A stretch of 64,000 nt of DNA from a bacterium (GTDB lineage Bacteria > Oederibacteriota > CAKKQC01), in assembly GCA_919901855.1 (NCBI GenBank), contig CAKKQC010000041.1:1-64000 (forward strand). The letters are read 5' to 3'. Positions 60,296 through 64,000 of the stretch are shown here, one piece after another. Position numbers and translations under genes: made by a program. How positions within the stretch are numbered: the stretch's first letter is position 1; every line of letters begins with the position of its first letter. The notes beneath the pieces are model-generated. The model was not told the origin of the DNA. It made no database searches and worked only from the letters and a program-made list of their open reading frames with translations.

Positions 60296-61672
60296 TCAGG
60301 CCAGCGTGTCGGCGGCCGCCTCCCCGCTCCGGATGCACTCCGGGAGCCCGATCCCCTCGTACGCGTTTCCCGCCAGCTTGAGGCCCGCCAGGGCCTTCTC
60401 GCGCTCGCGGATCGCGCGGACCCGGTCGAGATGACCCACGCCGTACTGGGCCATGGCCACCCGGGTGCGCCACACCCACGAGAACTCGGGCTCGCCGCGG
60501 ATGCCCAGCAGGGCGGCGGTCTCCACGTGCGCGAGCGCGGCCAGCTCCGGGGAAGGCAGGTCGGCCTCCTTCGACGTCAGGGTGCCGCCGAAGAACGCGC
60601 GCAGCAGGACCTGGCCCCTGGGCGCGCGGCCCGCGTACTTGACGCTCGAGAACGTGCACGCGAGGAGGCGGCTCCGCTCGGCCGCGGGCACCACGAGGCC
60701 GAACCCGTCCAGCCGGTGCCGGATCTGGTCGCGCGTGTACCCGAGGTTCACGGTCGCCGTTGACGCGTACGGAATGCCGCCGAGCAGCTCCGCGAGGGAG
60801 GCGTCGAACGGCCGCACGAGCGCGGCCACGCCCGGGGCGGGCAGCGCCAGGATCACGGCGTCCGCCTCGATCGTCTCGCCCCCCGTGCGCACCCGCCACC
60901 CCGCCCCCGCGCGCTCGACCGCATCCACGCGAGCCGAGCACCGGACCGTCCCCGCCGGCAACCGCGCCACCACCGCGTCGACGATCGCCCCCAGCCCGCC
61001 CGTCATCGACGCGAAGACCCCGTACCGGGCCCCCGAAGCCTGTCCCTCGGATTGCCCCGCCTTCCGCCGGGCCCGCATGGCCAGGATGAGGCTCCGGTGC
61101 TTCTTCTCCAGCTCGAGGAACATGGGGAAGGTGGCGCGGAGCGAGAGCTGGGCGGGGTCCGCCGTGTAGATCCCGGCCACGAGCGGCTGGGCGAGCCAGT
61201 CGAGGACCTCGCGGCCGAACCGGCGGCGCACGAACGACGCGAGGCTCTCGTCCGTTTGGCCCCCCCCCGCCGGCAGGATGAGGTCCAGCGCCGCCCGGAT
61301 CTTGCCCGGCCACGAGAGCAGGCGCGTCGTCATGAACGGCCGCAGCCGGGTCGGCGCGAGGAGGTAGAACCCCTCGGGGATCGGGTAGAGCCGGCCGCGG
61401 CGGACGATGAACGCGCGCCGGTGCTCGGGATTCGTGCCGATGACCTCGCCCTCGAGCCCGAGCCGCTTCACGAGGTCGATCGCGCCGGGCTTGTAGGTGA
61501 TGAACGCGTCCGGCCCGCCCTCGAGCAGCCACTGGTCCCGCCGGATCGTCTTGATCGCGCCGCCGGGCTCCGACGCCGCCTCGAGGACGGTGACCGCAGC
61601 CTCGCGCTCGACGAGCCGGAGCGCGGCCGCGAGCCCCGTGATGCCGCCGCCCACGACGACGACGCGCTTCAT
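60296..61672 (-). CDS. hemG: HemY-type protoporphyrinogen/coproporphyrinogen oxidase
   Basis: A 458-aa FAD enzyme that oxidises protoporphyrinogen IX or coproporphyrinogen III. The FAD motif VVVVGGGITGLAAALRL is at residues 4-20; LEAASEPGGAIKT, EGGPDAF, LVAGIYTADPAQLSLRATFP, LPAPGVAALV and LAGNAYEGIGLPECIRSG are family motifs. Length is normal. The start ATG at 61672 forms ATGA with the hemH stop. With hemE and hemH in the same order as in Bacillus, the coproporphyrin-dependent route is possible, but hemQ is not in view. Confidence 0.93.
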   Translation of the reverse strand: MKRVVVVGGGITGLAAALRLVEREAAVTVLEAASEPGGAIKTIRRDQWLLEGGPDAFITYKPGAIDLVKRLGLEGEVIGTNPEHRRAFIVRRGRLYPIPEGFYLLAPTRLRPFMTTRLLSWPGKIRAALDLILPAGGGQTDESLASFVRRRFGREVLDWLAQPLVAGIYTADPAQLSLRATFPMFLELEKKHRSLILAMRARRKAGQSEGQASGARYGVFASMTGGLGAIVDAVVARLPAGTVRCSARVDAVERAGAGWRVRTGGETIEADAVILALPAPGVAALVRPFDASLAELLGGIPYASTATVNLGYTRDQIRHRLDGFGLVVPAAERSRLLACTFSSVKYAGRAPRGQVLLRAFFGGTLTSKEADLPSPELAALAHVETAALLGIRGEPEFSWVWRTRVAMAQYGVGHLDRVRAIREREKALAGLKLAGNAYEGIGLPECIRSGEAAADTLA

Positions 61673-62595
61673 GCGGACTCCTCCAGCCCCGGCAGGGCCG
61701 CGTCGGCGAGGGCGCGCAGAAATCCCGGGTGCGTGCCCACCGTGCCCGCGCGGGCGAACGCCAAGCCGGCTTCCGCCACGACCCGGGCCGCTTCCATATC
61801 GAGATCCCAGCGCACCTCGAGATTGTCCGCCACGAAGCCCGCGGGCACAGCCAGCACCGCGGGCGCGCGCGCCGCAGCGGCGTCCCGGATCGCGGTCGAG
61901 ATGTCCGGGCCGAGCCAGGGCTCGTCCCCCTTGGCAGACCGGCTCTGGTACGCGGCGCGCCACGCATGGTCGCCGAACCGCGCGGCCAGCGAGCATGCAG
62001 TCGCCCGCAGATCCCCCGCGTAGGTCGCGACGCCCGGCGCGGCGGCCGGCAGGCTGTGCGCGGTCAGGAGCCAGGCCGCGCCCGCATCGCCGGCAGCCGG
62101 CTCCCGCTGGACCGCCTCGCGCACCCGGTCCGCGAGCGCGCTGATGAATCCCTCGTGGTCGAACCACGACGCCGCCCAGCGAACCGCGGGGCCGCTGGCG
62201 GGAGCATCCCGCCGCGCCTGCTCGACGGCCTCCTGGTAGGCCTCGCGGGAGGCATGGGAGCGGTGCGGGGCGAGGACGAGCGCCGACAGCCGGTCGATCC
62301 CCTGCGCGTGCGCGGCAGCCAGGGCCTCGGCGATCGACGGCCGCCCGAACCGCATCCCGACGAAGACGGGGACGGCCCGGCCGCGGGACGCGAGCTCGAG
62401 CGCGAGTCCCTGAGCCTGCGCCGCGGTCGCGGCCGGCAGGGGCGAGATGCCGCCGATGGCCTCGTACCGGCGCGCGATCTCATCGATGCGCGCGGCGATC
62501 CCGGGGCGGCCCCGGAGGACGGCTTCCACGAACGGACGGACGTCCCCCGGCGCCGCCGGTCCGCCGTACGCGAGGAGCAGGACGCCGGGCGTCAT
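61669..62595 (-). CDS. hemH: ferrochelatase
   Basis: A 308-aa ferrochelatase that inserts iron into proto- or coproporphyrin. LLLAYGGPAAPGDVRPFVEAVLRGR begins the protein, as usual; RYEAIGGISPL follows. The catalytic His is in TAHSLP (near 190), and the conserved Glu in VPAGFVADNLEVRWDLD (near 265). No C-terminal extension or iron-sulfur cysteines. It overlaps both neighbours as ATGA, so the three heme genes are coupled. Whether the product is protoheme or coproheme cannot be told. Confidence 0.92.
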   Translation of the reverse strand: MTPGVLLLAYGGPAAPGDVRPFVEAVLRGRPGIAARIDEIARRYEAIGGISPLPAATAAQAQGLALELASRGRAVPVFVGMRFGRPSIAEALAAAHAQGIDRLSALVLAPHRSHASREAYQEAVEQARRDAPASGPAVRWAASWFDHEGFISALADRVREAVQREPAAGDAGAAWLLTAHSLPAAAPGVATYAGDLRATACSLAARFGDHAWRAAYQSRSAKGDEPWLGPDISTAIRDAAAARAPAVLAVPAGFVADNLEVRWDLDMEAARVVAEAGLAFARAGTVGTHPGFLRALADAALPGLEESA

Positions 62596-64000
62596 CGCAC
62601 CGATAGCTCGTGAACGATGTTCACGAGCGCTTTGGCGTTCCCGGCCGGCGTGGGTGGGAGGACGCCGTGCCCGAGGTTGAATATGTGGCCCGGGCGGCGG
62701 CCCGCCGCGGCGAGGACGCGCTTCGCCCCCGCCCTGATCCCGGCCAGGGACCCCAGCAGGATGTCCGGATCGAGGTTGCCTTGAACCGCCACCCGGGTCC
62801 CGAGCCGCCGGCGCGCCTCGTCGAGCGGCGTCCGGTGGTCCACCCCGATGACGGTCCCGCCCGCGTCCCGGATCAGCTCGAGCAGGGGCCCGGTCCGCGT
62901 GCCGAAGTGGATTACGGGCGACCCCCGGCGGATGCCCCGGAGGAGCGCGCGCGTGTGCGGGAAGACGTACCGCCGGTACTCGTCCGGCGACAGGCAGCCG
63001 ACCCACGAGTCGAAGACCTGGACCGCCTGCGCGCCTGCGGCGAGCTGGCCGTTCAGGTGCCCCGCGAGGACGGGCGCCAGCTTCCCGAGCAGGGCGTGCC
63101 ACGCCCCCTCGTCGTCGCGCATGAACGCCCGGGTCCGCTCGAAGGTCCGCGAAGAGCCGCCCTCGATCAGGTACGCGGCGATCGTGAACGGGGCGCCCGC
63201 GAACCCGATGAGCGGCAGGCCGGGGCGCAAGGCCGCCCGCGTCCGGCGGATCGCCTCGTACACCCACGGGAGCTCGCGCGCGGGGGCGAATGGCCGGACG
63301 CGGTCCACGTCGGCCGCCCGGCGGACGGGCCGCCGGATCGACGGCCCCTCGCCCTTCTCGAACTTCACGGGGAACCCGAGCGGCCCCGTCACGACGAGGA
63401 GATCCGAGAAGATGATCGCCGCGTCCACGCCCAGCCGCTCAGCCGCGCTCACGGTGACGTCGGCCGCGAGCCCGGGGTCGCGGCAGAGCTCGAGGAACCC
63501 GACCTGCTCGCGCAGGAGCCGGTACTCCTTCATGTAGCGGCCGGCCTGCCGCATGAGCCAGACAGGCGTGAACGGAACCCGCTGGCGGCGGCAGGCGCGC
63601 AGGAACGGACTCTCGTTCAGCGCCCGCGCGCGCGCCGGCGCCCCCGCGCGCTTCGCCGCCAGCCGGGGGCCGGCCGACGCGGCGGCGCGCCGGATGAGCG
63701 GCGCCAGCCCGGAAGCCGTCACGTCCGGCTCGAGGCCGAACTCGCCCAGCTCGCGCGCCGTCGCCCGGCCGGCCGCCCCCAGGAGGGTCCGGCCGAAGGA
63801 GCGCCGGAATCCGCTCCAGAGCTCCTCGCGGACGGCCATCCGGACCGCGTGGGTCACCTGGAGGGGCGAGGTGAACAGCGCCGCGTCCGCGCGCCCCGCG
63901 GCCAGCTCGCGCACCGCGGCCCGGAGCGGCAGGGGGTCCTCCGGGAAGCGCCCGCCGGGGTCGGCCGGCACGACGAGCGCCTGCCCGCCCCGAGCGCGGA
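62592..64000 (-). CDS. hemE: uroporphyrinogen decarboxylase with fused HemD C-terminal part (partial)
   Basis: The frame is open to the right edge. From ~63615 downward it is a full HemE: LNESPFLRACRRQRVPFTPVWLMRQAGRYM, IFSDLLVVTGPLG with the catalytic Asp, GFAGAPFT, FDSWVG, IHFGT, GVDHRTPL, VQGNLDP and FNLGHG. Before it, in the same frame with no stop and no ATG, GTG or TTG at the HemE boundary, is the C-terminal half of uroporphyrinogen-III synthase (DAALFTSPLQVTHAV, GRATARELGEFGLEPDVTAS, LAPLIRR) and an Ala/Arg-rich linker. This suggests a HemD-HemE fusion; a CTG at 63619-63617 is the only other start candidate. Confidence 0.85.
   Translation of the reverse strand, partial: RARGGQALVVPADPGGRFPEDPLPLRAAVRELAAGRADAALFTSPLQVTHAVRMAVREELWSGFRRSFGRTLLGAAGRATARELGEFGLEPDVTASGLAPLIRRAAASAGPRLAAKRAGAPARARALNESPFLRACRRQRVPFTPVWLMRQAGRYMKEYRLLREQVGFLELCRDPGLAADVTVSAAERLGVDAAIIFSDLLVVTGPLGFPVKFEKGEGPSIRRPVRRAADVDRVRPFAPARELPWVYEAIRRTRAALRPGLPLIGFAGAPFTIAAYLIEGGSSRTFERTRAFMRDDEGAWHALLGKLAPVLAGHLNGQLAAGAQAVQVFDSWVGCLSPDEYRRYVFPHTRALLRGIRRGSPVIHFGTRTGPLLELIRDAGGTVIGVDHRTPLDEARRRLGTRVAVQGNLDPDILLGSLAGIRAGAKRVLAAAGRRPGHIFNLGHGVLPPTPAGNAKALVNIVHELSVR

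Noticed and set aside
61025-61060. Possible palindromic insertion in hemG
   Set aside because: Only a 4-bp complementary end is visible and the segment lies in a naturally variable loop.
1-64000. tRNA, rRNA, CRISPR, insertion sequences, integrase genes, attachment sites
   Set aside because: No tRNA-like arm patterns, regular spaced repeats, transposase or recombinase motifs were found on reading both strands; short or degenerate ones could be missed by eye.

Overview
The window is high-GC bacterial DNA, densely coded on both strands. It has no rRNA, tRNA, CRISPR array or transposase, and no stretch over 300 bases without a gene. The mix of exported or lipid-anchored carbohydrate-active proteins (GH35, GH2-like, two DUF4091 proteins, GHL10/DUF4015, GH78, GH18-like, polysaccharide deacetylase, DUF5107), xylose-isomerase-like TIM barrels, many aldo/keto reductases and a DUF5009-type acyltransferase suits a polysaccharide-degrading member of the PVC, Armatimonadota or Hydrogenedentota-like groups. 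No marker here fixes the phylum.

Layout. 0-15 kb: gamma-glutamyltransferase, GH35 beta-galactosidase, a CopG/PIN toxin-antitoxin pair, an aldo/keto reductase, a minus-strand operon (amino acid permease, GH2-like protein, sugar isomerase, Sel1-repeat protein) and a second reductase. 15-19 kb: an AAC(3)-family acetyltransferase followed by a DUF4258/YgiT toxin-antitoxin pair and a diverged copy of the acetyltransferase 3' end, then a PDZ lipoprotein and a sugar isomerase. 19-27 kb: a coupled operon (DUF5107, alpha/alpha toroid, DUF4091 giant, unknown protein), again followed by a toxin-antitoxin pair (DUF433/DUF5615) and a diverged copy of the preceding gene's tail. 27-34 kb: membrane-anchored GH-A hydrolase, lipid kinase, DEAD-box helicase, TPR-thioredoxin fusion, cyclic-nucleotide-binding protein, Gfo/Idh oxidoreductase, propeller lipoprotein. 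34-43.5 kb: a four-gene minus-strand operon (DUF5009, GH-A hydrolase, DUF4091, GT-C/TPR membrane protein). 43.5-55 kb: free CHASE2 protein and BamE-like lipoprotein, a peroxiredoxin/zincin/propeller operon, GHL10 plus deacetylase, tandem reductases, GH18-like and GH78 enzymes. 55-57.8 kb: a lower-GC AbiE-like pair. 57.8-64 kb: a bd-type oxidase with a fused cytochrome c, and a heme operon (hemG-hemH-hemDE) that runs off the right edge.

Patterns across genes. (1) At three of seven convergent junctions the plus-strand gene is followed by an insert and then by a second, diverged copy of its own 3' end, 15-18 nt before the opposing stop codon. Two inserts are toxin-antitoxin modules; one is only a hairpin. 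(2) About fourteen transcription-unit starts carry TANNNT 6-9 nt before the start codon, as in leaderless mRNAs; the rest have Shine-Dalgarno sequences. (3) Genes in operons are mostly joined by 4-nt overlaps, more often GTGA than ATGA, and two toxin genes appear to use CTGA. (4) Three unrelated genes end in short hairpins with a GGAC loop, and two genes carry in-frame palindromes with a shared core. The tail-copy junctions are the best candidate for something undescribed.
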